64,000 nt of DNA from Gammaproteobacteria bacterium (lineage in GTDB: Bacteria; Pseudomonadota; Gammaproteobacteria; Pseudomonadales; Azotimanducaceae_A): contig DUAT01000110.1 of the NCBI GenBank assembly GCA_012960755.1, forward strand, positions 30,715 to 94,714, in the 5' to 3' direction. The position numbers and the translations under genes were made by a program. The notes beneath the pieces are model-generated. The model did not search any database. It saw nothing but the letters and a program-made list of their open reading frames with translations, and had not been told where the DNA came from. This document shows positions 36,601 to 45,199 of the stretch, one piece after another. Position 1 is the first letter of the stretch, and the number at the start of each line of letters is the position of its first letter.

Positions 36601-37593
36601 ATGGTAATGGCAAATATGCACAAGTTCCTTACCCTGGCAACCTTGTCGTCTTTGATGGTGCTACATGGTTGTGATGTCAGCAATAATGAGGTGGCGTCTT
36701 TAGGCACCCTTGAAAAAGACCGGATCGAACTCACCGCTGAAACCCATGAGCCGATTACGCGGGTTTTTGTTCAGGAAGGCGATTTAGTGGAAGTGGGCAC
36801 GGTATTGATCCAGCAGGACACCAGCCGTGCCAAGGTCGCACTGGAAAAGGCGAGCGCCGATGAAGCGGTTGCCAGAGCTGCGCTGGTGGCCGCCGAAGCG
36901 GGTCCACGCCAACAGCAGATATCCGCATCGCGAGCCCGCCTGGTGGCTGCCAACAGTGCGTTGCAAACCATCAAGGGCGAACTTGATCGTGCACTCTCTC
37001 TGGTCGAACGTAAACTTGCTTCCCAGAATCGGGTTGATTTGTTACAAGGTGGCTACAATGAAGCGCAGGCAAAAGTGCTGGAAACCAGCGCGAGCCTCGA
37101 TGAGCTGCTCGAAGGCACACGTTCAGAAGACATTGACCAGGCCAGGTCCCGACATACTGCTTCGGTGGCTGTTGTCCGTGATATTGAAATTACGCTGGCT
37201 CGCGCGACCACAAAAGCGCCTTTGGCTGGCCTTGTAGAAGCGCTGCCATTTGAAATTGGCGAACGTCCTAACCCGGGCGCGACCGTTGTTGCCCTGCTTG
37301 CCAGTGGCAGAACCTATGCCAGGGTGTTCGTTTCAGAACCTTTGCGAGTACAGTTGAAAACCGGCAGCAGGGCGGAGGTCCGCCTGGATGGCAAGGCGGA
37401 ACCCCTGCAGGGACATCTGCGGTGGATATCGAGTGCGGCAGCCTTTACCCCGTATTTTGCACTCAACCAATATGATCGCTCGCGCTTGAGTTATCTGGCA
37501 GAAGTTGACCTGGATGCAGATCCTGACATTGATCAAAACGATCTTCCCGTCGGCGTACCTGTTGAAGTGAGGTTTCCGGATTTGCCTGAATGA
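36601..37593 (+). CDS. HlyD-family periplasmic adaptor (membrane fusion protein), lipoprotein
   Basis: The 330 residues start with a short lipoprotein signal (lipobox-like VLHGC). A biotinyl-lipoyl half-motif (TRVFVQEGDLVEVGTVLIQQD), a coiled-coil hairpin rich in Ala/Glu/Arg, then the second lipoyl half (KAPLAGLVEALPFEIGERPNPG) follow. It should link an inner-membrane ABC pump to an outer-membrane channel; no TolC gene is adjacent. The frame begins at 36601, but the ATG at 36616 gives a more usual signal. Its stop overlaps the ATPase start (ATGA). Confidence 0.9.
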   Translation: MVMANMHKFLTLATLSSLMVLHGCDVSNNEVASLGTLEKDRIELTAETHEPITRVFVQEGDLVEVGTVLIQQDTSRAKVALEKASADEAVARAALVAAEAGPRQQQISASRARLVAANSALQTIKGELDRALSLVERKLASQNRVDLLQGGYNEAQAKVLETSASLDELLEGTRSEDIDQARSRHTASVAVVRDIEITLARATTKAPLAGLVEALPFEIGERPNPGATVVALLASGRTYARVFVSEPLRVQLKTGSRAEVRLDGKAEPLQGHLRWISSAAAFTPYFALNQYDRSRLSYLAEVDLDADPDIDQNDLPVGVPVEVRFPDLPE

Positions 37594-38522
37594 GTGATAT
37601 AGCCATTGAAACCACCAACCTCACTCGCGAATTTGGCAACCTGGTTGCGGTCGACCATGTTAATCTGAGCATCCCTCATGCATCGGTCTATGGGTTTCTG
37701 GGCCCCAACGGTTCTGGTAAGTCGACAGCCATTCGAATGTTGTGTGGATTGTTGACTCCGTCTGAAGGTAATGCCTGCGTACTGGGTATCGATGTGCGGA
37801 AGGAACCAGAGGTACTGAAACAAAGAATTGGCTATATGACCCAGAGGTTCTCTTTATATGATGACCTGACTGTGCTTGAGAACCTGCGATTTATGGGCGA
37901 CATCTACCGCCTTAGTCGGCGTGTGCGGGATGAGCGTATCGACAAGGTACTTGATCGTTTCGCACTTGATCAGCAGGCAGGCCAACTGGCGGGTACCATG
38001 AGTGGTGGCCAGAGGCAGCGGCTTGCCCTGTCTGCGGTGACCTTGCATGAGCCGGATCTCCTTTTTCTCGATGAACCAACCAGTGCGGTTGACCCGGAAA
38101 GTCGGCGTCAGTTCTGGGAGTTCCTGTTTGACATGGTAGATCAGGGAACGACGATTCTGGTTTCCACGCATTTTATGGATGAGGCGGAGCGTTGCCACGG
38201 GCTGGCGATCCTGGATAAGGGGGCGCTCGTGGCGAGTGGCTCACCGATGCAGATGAAAGATAACCTGGCCGCCACTGTCATCGAAATCGAGAGTGATCAG
38301 GCTCGCAGAGTACGCCAGGTGCTGATGCAATTATCGTCAGTGATTGATGTCGCACAGTTGGGCACGAGACTGCACGCATTGATCGATCCCGCTGAAGCGG
38401 CTCCCGTTGAAATGATTAGCTCGAAACTTGCGCAAAACAACCTGGTGGCAGAGCTGCAGGTGGTCGTACCCAATCTTGAGGATGTGTTCGTGATGGCGAC
38501 TCACGGGTTGGTACCGCCATGA
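37590..38522 (+). CDS. ABC transporter ATP-binding protein
   Basis: The 310 residues contain Walker A (GPNGSGKST), a Q-loop (YMTQRFSLYDDLT), the signature MSGGQRQRLALS and Walker B LLFLDEPTSAVDPESRR, then the H-loop STHFMDEAERC. It powers the ABC-2 permease encoded immediately downstream. The arrangement HlyD-ATPase-permease is that of YbhGFSR/YhiI-type drug or lipophile exporters. It overlaps both neighbours by 4 bp (ATGA), so the three are translationally coupled. Confidence 0.95.
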   Translation: MSDIAIETTNLTREFGNLVAVDHVNLSIPHASVYGFLGPNGSGKSTAIRMLCGLLTPSEGNACVLGIDVRKEPEVLKQRIGYMTQRFSLYDDLTVLENLRFMGDIYRLSRRVRDERIDKVLDRFALDQQAGQLAGTMSGGQRQRLALSAVTLHEPDLLFLDEPTSAVDPESRRQFWEFLFDMVDQGTTILVSTHFMDEAERCHGLAILDKGALVASGSPMQMKDNLAATVIEIESDQARRVRQVLMQLSSVIDVAQLGTRLHALIDPAEAAPVEMISSKLAQNNLVAELQVVVPNLEDVFVMATHGLVPP

Positions 38523-39613
38523 ATTTTTCACTCAGGCGGGTGCGGGCAATCGCCATGAAGGAGATCCGTCATTTGCGCCGGGATCGCCTCACAGGCGGTA
38601 TGATCGCAGGCATTCCCGTAATTTTGACATTGCTGTTCGGGTACGCGATTAACAACGATGTGCGAAATCTATCTGCAGCGGTCGTGGATGAATCCAATAC
38701 CAGTGCATCCAGGGCACTGGTTGCTGCCGCACGAGCGAGCCAGGTAATTGACAAGCTAACAGCGGCGGGTAGTCCCTGGGAGCTGGAACGGATGATATCC
38801 CGCGGGGAAATCGCCGTGGGAATATACATTCCGCAGGACTTTGAACAGCGCCTGGCCCAAGGTCAGCGTCCCCTGGCGCAATTGTTAATCGATGACAGTG
38901 ACCCCGTGGTGTTGGGAGCGGCGAAAGCGCTGGCCTTGCTGCCCATTGACCCTGTGAACCAGACTGATTCAAAACTGACTTTTGAGGTACATTCACTCTA
39001 TAACCCGGAACGGCGCTCAGCGCTTTTTATTGTACCGGGGCTTTGTGGTGTCATACTGACACTGACCATGGTGTTGTTTACTTCGATTGCGATTGTGCGT
39101 GAACGCGAACGCGGTAACCTGGAGCTGCTAATCACGACCCCGGTGACTTCACTGGAATTGATGACTGGTAAGATATTTCCCTACATCATCATCGGCTATG
39201 TCCAGGTGTCGCTCATCCTGGGTCTTGGGGTCTGGCTGTTCGATCTGCCGGTGAGAGGATCACTGCTGGACTTCTACCTGAGTGTCGGCGCATTTGTGCC
39301 CAGCGTCCTGACCCTGGGCTTGATTATTTCCACCGTCGCGAGCACACAATTCCAGGCTTTCCAACTCACCTTTATGACGTTTCTACCTCAGTTGCTGTTG
39401 TCCGGATTTATGTTTCCGTTTGAAGGAATGCCCAGGCCTGTGCAGTATTTTGCCGAGATTTTTCCCCTCACTCATTTCCTGCGAATCGTCAGGGGCATCG
39501 TGATCAAAGAGGCACCACTGGTGGAACTCACCACTGAGATGTGGCCGTTGCTGGTGTTTTTCGTCGCAGGTATGTTGTTTGCGACGATGCGGTTTAATAA
39601 GCGACTGGATTAG
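38519..39613 (+). CDS. ABC-2 type transporter permease
   Basis: The 364 residues have an N-terminal helix (MKEIRHLRRDRLTGGMIAGIPVILTLLFGYAI), a large periplasmic domain, then five hydrophobic helices, including the ABC-2 block RERERGNLELLITTPVTSLELMTGK and LLSGFMFPFEGMP. This is the inner-membrane channel of the exporter. Only one permease is present, whereas YbhFSR has two, so it may function as a homodimer. Confidence 0.92.
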   Translation: MNFSLRRVRAIAMKEIRHLRRDRLTGGMIAGIPVILTLLFGYAINNDVRNLSAAVVDESNTSASRALVAAARASQVIDKLTAAGSPWELERMISRGEIAVGIYIPQDFEQRLAQGQRPLAQLLIDDSDPVVLGAAKALALLPIDPVNQTDSKLTFEVHSLYNPERRSALFIVPGLCGVILTLTMVLFTSIAIVRERERGNLELLITTPVTSLELMTGKIFPYIIIGYVQVSLILGLGVWLFDLPVRGSLLDFYLSVGAFVPSVLTLGLIISTVASTQFQAFQLTFMTFLPQLLLSGFMFPFEGMPRPVQYFAEIFPLTHFLRIVRGIVIKEAPLVELTTEMWPLLVFFVAGMLFATMRFNKRLD

Positions 39614-39656
39614 GGAGTGGCTGGTTTTTAGCCGACTCCCGGGTGCATCGTTCAGT

Positions 39657-41108
39657 TCACGCGTAGTTCGGTGGCGGTACAAAACCCCCAATTTCCCTCG
39701 CAAGCTGGCTGGCAAACTTAATGGTACGATGATCTCGATATGGAGCGCTGACTGCCTGCAACCCAATTGGTAAGCCTTCCCGTGAGGGGCCAGTCGGGAA
39801 AACTGTGCTGGGCAGGTAAGCGTTAACGATCATGCCTGCCCAGAACACCTGTTGGAAATAAGGTTGTGTGATGTTATCGACCTCTATTGTTCGGTCGGCG
39901 AAACTACTGTGGTCGTGGGGGAATGCGGTTGTCGCCATTTGTGGGCAGATCAGAATATCCCAGGTCTCGAAGAACTGGCTCCAGGCACGGCGAAGTTTTT
40001 CTCGCCGGGTATTGGTTCGAATCCAATCCCGGTGAGGCAGAACGGCGGCCCGGGCATTGACCGCATTGCTCGACATATCGTTCGGGTCCAGCGCAGCCAC
40101 GTGTGCTTCTGCTTCCTTAACTGCTTCATCGGTCATGGCGGCTGTCATGACAGAGGTAAGTAAGGTCTGGTAATTGTTCTGGGCTAACGGCAAGTCGATA
40201 TCAGGTCGTGCGGTATCTGACACTGTAGCACCGAGCTTCGCCAGGGTCTCGCCCACCATCGTGGCTCGTTCTGCGGTTTCGTTTGACACCGGTGCAATTT
40301 CGTCAGTGGGCCAGATAGCTACTTTTAAGTCCTTCAGGTTCTCGAAGTCCGCCCCGGGCAGGGAAAGTTGCCAGCCAAGGGCTTCGCGTTCGGCGGGACC
40401 AGCCATGATATCAAGTGCCACATGTAAATCGTCGGCACTTCGGGCGAGTGGTCCACACACCGAAAGGTCTGCCTCGGGTATACCAGCAACTAATTCATGG
40501 CCCTGCATTGGGATAATGCCGTAGGTGGGTTTGTGCCCATAAACGCCACAAAAATGTGCCGGGTTACGGATAGATCCGCCGATGTCCGAACCAGCCTCAA
40601 GCGCAGAAAATCCGGCTGCTAACGAGGCTGCACTGCCACCCGATGACCCACCAGGGGTACGCGTTGTATCCCAGGGGTTGCCGGTTGCGCCATAGATCGG
40701 GTTGTAACTCTGGAAGTCACCCAGATCCACCGGCACATTGGTCTTGCCAAGGAAATGTGCGCCTGCATTGCGAAAGCGCTGTACCGCAAGCCCGTCCTGC
40801 TTCGCTACATTGTTGCGAAAGGCTTCGACTCCCCAGGTAGAAGGTGTATCAGCGATAACGTAGGATTCCTTGATCGTCATGGGTATCCCATGCAAGGGCC
40901 CCACTTCTTCACCTGCGGCGATTGCTTCATCGGCACGCCTGGCGCATGCGAGGGCGTCGTCGAAGATTCGGACCACGACGGCGTTGATGTCACCGTCAAA
41001 CTCCTCGATCCGGTCAATGTAAAGTTGGGTTAGCTCGACTGAAGTAATTTCTTTGTCTCGTATTTTCTGAGCCAGTTCCAGTGCGGATAAGTGGGCAAGG
41101 GCAGACAT
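39657..41108 (-). CDS. Amidase-signature family amidase (second copy)
   Basis: About 483 residues from the ATG at 41106-41108, chosen because GGAGT lies just upstream and the longer frame has a non-family N-terminus. The triad is Lys80 (HGIPMTIKE), cis-Ser155 (TPGGSSGGSA) and Ser179 (GSDIGGSIR). It is clearly related to the amidase at 13128-14522 but not near identical. It diverges from the CoA-transferase/M20 pair and may supply an acid from an amide to them. The substrate is unknown. Confidence 0.92.
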   Translation of the reverse strand: MSALAHLSALELAQKIRDKEITSVELTQLYIDRIEEFDGDINAVVVRIFDDALACARRADEAIAAGEEVGPLHGIPMTIKESYVIADTPSTWGVEAFRNNVAKQDGLAVQRFRNAGAHFLGKTNVPVDLGDFQSYNPIYGATGNPWDTTRTPGGSSGGSAASLAAGFSALEAGSDIGGSIRNPAHFCGVYGHKPTYGIIPMQGHELVAGIPEADLSVCGPLARSADDLHVALDIMAGPAEREALGWQLSLPGADFENLKDLKVAIWPTDEIAPVSNETAERATMVGETLAKLGATVSDTARPDIDLPLAQNNYQTLLTSVMTAAMTDEAVKEAEAHVAALDPNDMSSNAVNARAAVLPHRDWIRTNTRREKLRRAWSQFFETWDILICPQMATTAFPHDHSSFADRTIEVDNITQPYFQQVFWAGMIVNAYLPSTVFPTGPSREGLPIGLQAVSAPYRDHRTIKFASQLAREIGGFVPPPNYA

Positions 41109-41315
41109 AACTCGACTCCATGAGGGTTCTTTAGGATAAGAGGATGACTGTATCAGTACGCGTGCCATCATGTCGACGAGTTTGCAGGACATCCCCTTGC
41201 GAGTTTCAGTGAAAGGTAACCGTTGCAGGTCAGAAAAATAAACAGTGCGGCAAACCCATTGAACAGGATATCCAGATATACTCAACCAACAATTAGTCAA
41301 TGTAATCAAAAATCC

Positions 41316-42557
41316 ATGTCTGATTCACAACCCTTCCGGGATATCAAAGTCGTCGAGTTTGGCCAGTTTGTTGCGGTGCCTTTCTGTGGTCAGCTGCTCG
41401 CTGAAGGCGGCGCTGAGGTTATTAAAGTTGAATCCCCGAGCGGGGACCCGAATCGGCGCATGGGGGAGATCGTCCCCTTCGAGTCACGCATATTTGTGTC
41501 GCGCAATCGCGGCAAACATTGCCTGCCATTGAAACTCAGTGAAGAGAATGCGAAACCGGTCATCGATTCGCTGCTTAACTGGGCGGATGTTGTGCTGATG
41601 AATTTTCGACCCGGTCTTGCGCAGAAAATGGGCATTGATTCCGACTCGTTGGTCAGTCGGTTTCCACAATTGATTATTGGTGAGATCACGCCATTTGGTA
41701 AGCAGGGCCCTGATGCCAACCTGTCGGCGATGGATATTGTGGTGCAGGCTCGCAGTGGCCTGATGGCCGCCATGGGTCGAATTGTTGACGGCCGACCGGC
41801 ACCTGGTGATCCGGTAATTTCCGATTACATGGCCGCAATGTCGCTGGCATTTGGAATCAGCTCAGCGCTGTTTCGCAGGGAGAGAACTGGTAGAGGCGGT
41901 GTGGTGGATGTGAGTTTGATGCAATCCGCCATGACCCTGGCGAATAATCAGCTTGTGCGCTCTGAAGATCTTGACCGGGAAAAACACCAGGAAATAATCA
42001 AGGGTATTAACCAACAGCGAATCGATGGCGCAACGTTCGAGACGCAAATTGCTGCCCAGCCCTCAGCCAGAATGCCAGCTTTGAGGGCAATTTTTTTTCG
42101 TGTTTATGATACTGCTGATGGCAGTATAGCCATTGCCTGCGCGAGCAGGGGGCTACAGTCAAGGTTTATGAAAGCATTGGGTTTCACGATGGACGGGGTC
42201 GACGATTACGATCAGCTAAAGCTCGAAGTGGAGGCGATTGTCAGGGCTAAGGTTAGTGATGCCTGGCTGGGGATTCTCGAATCAGCCGGTGTGCCCGTGT
42301 CCACCGTAAAATTCCCGTTAGAATTGTTTGAGGATCCACAGGCTGAAGCAAACGATATGTTCTATGTGCTGGATCATCCCACTGCGGGCAGGTTCAGGGC
42401 CTTATCGCCCCCGGTGAAGCTGGATGGACAGGGTTTTAAACCACAAGGCGCTACTGCACCATTCGCGACAGAAACACGCGCCTTGTTGGATGAACTGGGT
42501 TTTAGCACAGATCAGGTTGAAGTGCTCCTCAAGCAGGGTGTTACCATCGAACGCTGA
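41316..42557 (+). CDS. CaiB/BaiF family (class III) CoA-transferase
   Basis: About 413 residues from the ATG at 41316. The family N-terminus DIKVVEFGQFVAVPFCGQLLAEGGAEVIKVE is followed by NRGKHCLPLKL and the nucleophile region ISDYMAAMSLAFG, where Asp forms the acyl-enzyme anhydride. It should transfer CoA between carboxylic acids or racemise/activate a branched or aromatic acid. A hydrolase of the M20 family follows 58 bp later on the same strand. Confidence 0.92.
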   Translation: MSDSQPFRDIKVVEFGQFVAVPFCGQLLAEGGAEVIKVESPSGDPNRRMGEIVPFESRIFVSRNRGKHCLPLKLSEENAKPVIDSLLNWADVVLMNFRPGLAQKMGIDSDSLVSRFPQLIIGEITPFGKQGPDANLSAMDIVVQARSGLMAAMGRIVDGRPAPGDPVISDYMAAMSLAFGISSALFRRERTGRGGVVDVSLMQSAMTLANNQLVRSEDLDREKHQEIIKGINQQRIDGATFETQIAAQPSARMPALRAIFFRVYDTADGSIAIACASRGLQSRFMKALGFTMDGVDDYDQLKLEVEAIVRAKVSDAWLGILESAGVPVSTVKFPLELFEDPQAEANDMFYVLDHPTAGRFRALSPPVKLDGQGFKPQGATAPFATETRALLDELGFSTDQVEVLLKQGVTIER

Positions 42558-42615
42558 GGTATCCCTCGATGCCACTAATAGCTCAATAACATTGACTCAA
42601 TATCAAAGGAACCAC

Positions 42616-43782
42616 ATGTCACTTATCGACGAAATCGTTTCAATGCACACAGAGATCACCCATTGGCGAAGAGATATCCACGCCCATCCGGAACTTGGGT
42701 TCGAAGAGAATCGTACTGCCGATTTCGTTGCCAGCAAGCTGGAAGAGTTCGGCATTGAGGTATTTCGAGGGATAGGAAAAACTGGCGTTGTCGGCGTCCT
42801 CAAGGTGGGTAATGAAACCCGCTCGATTGGTTTGCGGGCCGACATGGACGCCCTGCCAATTCTGGAACGCAATACGTTCGATTACAAATCCACCAAACAG
42901 GGCACGATGCACGCCTGTGGTCATGATGGCCACACTACGATGCTGTTGGCCGCCGCAAAATACCTGGCGAACAATCAGGACTTTCGAGGCCAGGTGAACT
43001 TTATTTTTCAACCAGCGGAGGAAGGTATAGGTGGCGCAAAGGCCATGATAGAGGATGGCCTGTTCGAGCAGTTCCCCTGTGACACCCTTTATGCCATGCA
43101 CAATGCACCGAAGCTGGCGGTGGGCAGTTTCGCGGCGATTGCTGGTATCAGGACGGCGGCCGGGGCGTTTTTTGATATTGAGATTACCGGTAAAGGCTCC
43201 CACGGTGCATTTCCGGACCAGGGTATTGACCCGGTGATTGTCGCAGGCGAGCTGATCGTGGCGCTGCAATCGATTGTTTCCCGCAATACCAGGCCCACCC
43301 AAACGGCAGTTTTGTCTATCACACAGATGCATGCCGGGGACGCCTACAATGTGATTCCAGGCTCTGCCCGTCTGGCAGGGACAGTTCGTACGCTGGATAT
43401 GTCACTGATGCAACATATCGAAGAACGCATGTCCGAAATGGTCAATGGCCTCTGTTCTGCCCATGGAGCGACTGGTGAGGTGGATTTTCGGATCATCTTT
43501 CACCCGGTCATGAATGACGCCAGGGTCTCTGAAATAGCGGCGGGTATTTGCGATGAGCTCGTCGGTGAGGCTAACGTTGCCCGCGAGGGTCAAGCGGGCA
43601 CAGGCTCAGAAGACTTTTCCTTTATGTCGGAACAGATTCCCAGTTGCTACCTGAACCTGGGCAATGGGTCCGAAAGCCACTCACTGCATAACCACGATTA
43701 TGATTTTAACGATGAAGCCCTTGTTTACGGTGCAAGTTTTTTTGCAAGAGTTGTGGAGAAAACGCTGGCAGTGGAGGAGTAG
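42616..43782 (+). CDS. M20-family amidohydrolase (hippurate-hydrolase-like)
   Basis: About 388 residues from the ATG at 42616, preceded by AAAGGA. DIHAHPELGFEENRTADFV and MHACGHDGHTTML give the N-terminal metal motif, followed by FQPAEEGIGGAKAMIEDGLFE and GSEDFSFMSEQ. This is the signature of the ama/HipO branch, which deacylates N-acyl amino acids or amino-benzoyl compounds. It probably shares a transcript with the upstream CoA-transferase. It is cytosolic; no signal peptide is visible. Confidence 0.93.
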   Translation: MSLIDEIVSMHTEITHWRRDIHAHPELGFEENRTADFVASKLEEFGIEVFRGIGKTGVVGVLKVGNETRSIGLRADMDALPILERNTFDYKSTKQGTMHACGHDGHTTMLLAAAKYLANNQDFRGQVNFIFQPAEEGIGGAKAMIEDGLFEQFPCDTLYAMHNAPKLAVGSFAAIAGIRTAAGAFFDIEITGKGSHGAFPDQGIDPVIVAGELIVALQSIVSRNTRPTQTAVLSITQMHAGDAYNVIPGSARLAGTVRTLDMSLMQHIEERMSEMVNGLCSAHGATGEVDFRIIFHPVMNDARVSEIAAGICDELVGEANVAREGQAGTGSEDFSFMSEQIPSCYLNLGNGSESHSLHNHDYDFNDEALVYGASFFARVVEKTLAVEE

Positions 43783-43941
43783 TCGCTGTTAAAAGGAGTG
43801 AAAACACTAATAATTTGGTGTGCTTGGCCAATATTGCTATCTGTTTGAAAGAGTAAGTCTTTGATAAGTAACGATTAAACATGTTGGTATCAAAATTGCT
43901 CTGAACAGATGCATTCAATGTATCAAAGGTGAGAAGAGAAG

Positions 43942-44415
43942 ATGGAAGAAAAAACCAGAAGAAATATGACGAGCAGTGACATCTGGTCACGTGCGCTTTA
44001 CATGGTGTTGTTTGCAATAGCATTCGGCATCGCAAAGATAATCACTATTCTGCTGGTGCTGTTCCAGTTTTTTGCGATTCTGGTCAATGGTCGGGCCAAT
44101 GAGCAACTGCTGCGTTTCGGAAGAAATCTGAGCTTTTACGTTTTGGAGATGCTCGAATTTCAGACATTTAGCACCGAGCTACACCCCTTTCCTTTTTCAC
44201 CCTGGCCGGACGAGGAACCCGGTGGCGATGTCTGGCTGGATAGTGAAGATGACGATGACTATTCAGAAATCGACGAAGCAGAATCAGACGAGGTGGAAGC
44301 CGAAGCGGCCACAGCATCGACTGATGAAGACGAAGTTGTCGTTAAGCCTGTTGTTGATAAGCCTGCTGAGGACGACTCGAACGCAAGTAACAGTAATGGG
44401 TCAACAACCCACTGA
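43942..44415 (+). CDS. DUF4389 membrane protein with acidic C-terminal tail
   Basis: The 157 residues have two or so hydrophobic segments at the N-terminus (YMVLFAIAFGIAKIITILL and the next stretch), then the DUF4389 core NGRANEQLLRFGRNLSFYV. The last 70 residues are almost entirely Asp/Glu/Ser/Val and low-complexity. DUF4389 proteins are common in gammaproteobacteria and have no known function. GAGAAGAG precedes the ATG. It lies upstream of the redox operon with an intervening promoter, so it is probably a separate transcript. Confidence 0.85.
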   Translation: MEEKTRRNMTSSDIWSRALYMVLFAIAFGIAKIITILLVLFQFFAILVNGRANEQLLRFGRNLSFYVLEMLEFQTFSTELHPFPFSPWPDEEPGGDVWLDSEDDDDYSEIDEAESDEVEAEAATASTDEDEVVVKPVVDKPAEDDSNASNSNGSTTH

Positions 44416-44439
44416 TAATACAGACACTACACTAGACTC

Positions 44440-44468
44440 TTTACCACCTTGCAGCAGTCCGTTACAAT
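44440..44468 (+). promoter_or_regulatory. Sigma-70-like promoter for the cytochrome operon
   Basis: TTTACC (44440-44445) and TACAAT (44463-44468) are spaced by 17 bp, with 4/6 and 5/6 consensus matches. A run of nine T follows at 44478. The -10 lies inside the left arm of the perfect inverted repeat 44462-44473/44529-44540. Confidence 0.45.
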
Positions 44469-44540
44469 CCGGCGCGGTTTTTTTTTAAGCCAGCAAGTAC
44501 ATAAATTGAGCTTCCTAAGCTGGCAGAGGCCGGATTGTAA
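44462..44540. repeat. Nested inverted repeat spanning the cytochrome start codon
   Basis: Perfect 12-bp arms TTACAATCCGGC and GCCGGATTGTAA are 55 bp apart. An inner pair GCCAGC (44489-44494)/GCTGGC (44519-44524) lies between them. The right arm ends on the first base of the ATG at 44540, and the left arm contains the -10 hexamer of a putative promoter. Confidence 0.7.
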
Positions 44541-45199
44541 TGCGCCAACCGGGCAGATTTCCCCTTTTTTTACTTAACACTGTTTTACTTGGCACTGTTC
44601 TACTTACCCTGGTGAACACAGGCTTTGTGGCAGATTCCTTTGCCGATACCACGCCTGAACTGGCTCCCTGCCTGGCCTGCCACGGACCTTCCGCGACAGG
44701 AAACAAGGCGCTGAAGGCGCCATCACTTTCCAACCTGGACCCTGTCTATCTCTCCCGCCAACTTCGCTACTTTCGTGACGGTATTCGTGGTGCGGATACG
44801 GCCGATATTGAGGGTTATCAAATGCGTGTCGCCGTCCAGGGGCTCGATGACCAAATCATTGAAGAGCTGGCTGAGAGCCTGGCTGCCTTGCCAAACAGTA
44901 ACCCTGAGGTTTTACTGTCGGGTGACGCCGGTAAGGGCAAGGCATACTATGGTCATTTGTGCGGCGCATGCCACGGTCCCGCAGGTGTGGGTATCAAATC
45001 GTTGGGTGCACCCGGTCTTGCCGGTCTCGATGACTGGTATATGGACGCGCAATTAAAAAAATTCCAGTCGGGCGTTCGCGGAGGTTCGGAGAAAGACAGA
45101 TACGGCACGCAGATGGTATTTATCATGCAGCGACTGCAGAGTGATGAAGGTATTCTGGATATTATTGCCTATCTTCGTGACCTGGATGTGACTCAATGA
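44540..45199 (+). CDS. Diheme c-type cytochrome (c4-like), periplasmic
   Basis: The 219 residues begin with a signal peptide. Two heme motifs follow: CLACH (Cys44, Cys47, His48) and CGACH (Cys141, Cys144, His145), each at the start of a cytochrome-c domain of similar layout, as in cytochrome c4. Methionines in YQMRVA and TQMVFIM are likely axial ligands. It should shuttle electrons in the periplasm to or from the peroxidase-like and beta-helix proteins encoded directly downstream. Its stop overlaps the next start by 4 bp (ATGA). Confidence 0.88.
   Translation: MRQPGRFPLFLLNTVLLGTVLLTLVNTGFVADSFADTTPELAPCLACHGPSATGNKALKAPSLSNLDPVYLSRQLRYFRDGIRGADTADIEGYQMRVAVQGLDDQIIEELAESLAALPNSNPEVLLSGDAGKGKAYYGHLCGACHGPAGVGIKSLGAPGLAGLDDWYMDAQLKKFQSGVRGGSEKDRYGTQMVFIMQRLQSDEGILDIIAYLRDLDVTQ

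Noticed and set aside
40012..40032. tRNA T-arm-like sequence (ATTGG, TTCGAAT, CCAAT)
   Set aside because: It lies inside the minus-strand amidase coding sequence, and no acceptor, D or anticodon arms can be formed around it.
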